From contig JAITTA010000142.1 of assembly GCA_031287395.1 (NCBI GenBank), positions 1-5,575 on the forward strand: a DNA stretch of 5,575 bases. Direction: 5' to 3'. Positions 4,990-5,575 of this stretch are shown here, piece after piece. The translations under genes and the position numbers were made by a program. Origin of the DNA: Dysgonamonadaceae bacterium. Lineage in GTDB: Bacteria; Bacteroidota; Bacteroidia; Bacteroidales; Azobacteroidaceae. The stretch's first letter is position 1; each line of letters starts with the position of its first letter. Below the pieces are notes generated by a model, which did no database searches, was not told the origin of the DNA, and saw nothing but the letters and a program-made list of their open reading frames with translations.

Positions 4990-5575
4990 ATGAACAAGAA
5001 ACTTTTCACAGGCATAATATTTTCATTAATGCTTTTTTAGCAACATCTTGTAATCCCAAAATACAAGAAAGTCAAGATTCGGTCTCAGTTTCGGGAATCG
5101 GGACGGTATTGGCACAACCGGATATGGTGCTGATGAACGTCAGTTTCTCCCACACTGCGTCAACAACAAAAGAAGCCAAAAAGGCCGTAGAGCAGACCAT
5201 GCAGCAAATATTGAAAATACTGCAAGAAGAAAATGTTAAGGATAAGTTCATAAAAACCATATCACTCAACTATGATGTAGAATACGATTATAGAAGCGGG
5301 CGACGGGTTCGACTTGGGCAACGAGCACAACAAACTATTGTCGTAATCATAAACGATATGATCAATACACCCGAAAAATTTTCGTCCATATTGGATAAAA
5401 TTACGGCTATAGACAAGGTTGATGTTCAAGATATTAAGTTTGACATTGAAAATAAGACAGAACTGTTCAAACAAAGTCGTGAATTGGCCTATCAAAAGGC
5501 ATTTGACAAAGCCCTGCAATATGCCGAACTTTCGTAAGTCCCCGATTAAGTACATGTTTCAACCTATAGTTTCAT
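4990..5575 (+). pseudogene. SIMPL-domain (DUF541) lipoprotein, frame broken; cut by right edge
   Basis: ATG 4990 opens a lipoprotein signal peptide (MNKKLFTGIIFSLMLF) that hits TAG at 5038-5040 directly after a run of six T. Adding one T restores a textbook sequence, MLFLATSCNPK, with lipobox Cys at 5049-5051. The same frame continues with SVSVSGIGTVLAQPDM, the hallmark opening of SIMPL domains. It then runs through NVSFSHTAST, a helical KEAKKAVEQTMQQIL segment and RELAYQKAFDKALQYAELS to a TAA at 5535-5537. Beyond that stop the same frame again reads VHVSTYSF (5550-5573), as expected in a SIMPL protein after a GK-like turn, so more bases seem to be missing between 5534 and 5550. Intact proteins are about 220-250 residues and are exported or anchored in the envelope; their function is poorly known. 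Either the gene is decaying or the sequence contains under-called homopolymers. The family call is firm; the cause of the breaks is open. Confidence 0.82.

Overview
The window looks like a chromosomal segment from a member of the Bacteroidota, most likely the Bacteroidales (Bacteroides, Parabacteroides or Dysgonomonas type). Three things point there. Promoter candidates match the Bacteroidota pattern TTTG-N19-21-TAnnTTTG. Start codons have AT-rich or purine-rich leaders rather than a clear Shine-Dalgarno box. The protein repertoire (exported glycoside hydrolases and esterases, a secreted NIPSNAP protein, a SIMPL lipoprotein) is typical of the group. No species can be named from the sequence alone.

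Left part (1-3194, + strand): the 3' end of a glycoside hydrolase family 3 (GH3) gene is followed 9 bp later by a large exported protein of 867 residues. That protein carries three separate catalytic modules in one chain: an SGNH/GDSL esterase, an alpha/beta-hydrolase and a GH71/GH99-like glycosidase. The pair reads as the end of a carbohydrate-utilisation operon, with an exo-glycosidase beside a combined de-esterifying and backbone-cleaving enzyme. This is the most distinctive item in the window.

Middle part (3204-4296): a convergent gene on the - strand encodes an exported protein with two NIPSNAP modules and ends only 9 bp from the large enzyme. Its AT-rich upstream region holds a promoter-like box, two short perfect palindromes and a 32-codon remnant whose translation strongly resembles the N-terminus of L-rhamnose isomerase (RhaA).

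Right part (4297-5575, + strand): a well-formed promoter drives a tRNA-Asn(GUU) gene, followed by a convincing intrinsic terminator. A second promoter leads to a small VOC (glyoxalase-like) protein. The last gene encodes a SIMPL-domain (DUF541) lipoprotein. Its reading frame is broken in a T homopolymer inside the signal peptide, and apparently again near the window's right edge. This means either a decaying pseudogene or sequence errors. I see no CRISPR array, insertion sequence, phage gene or evident defence system.
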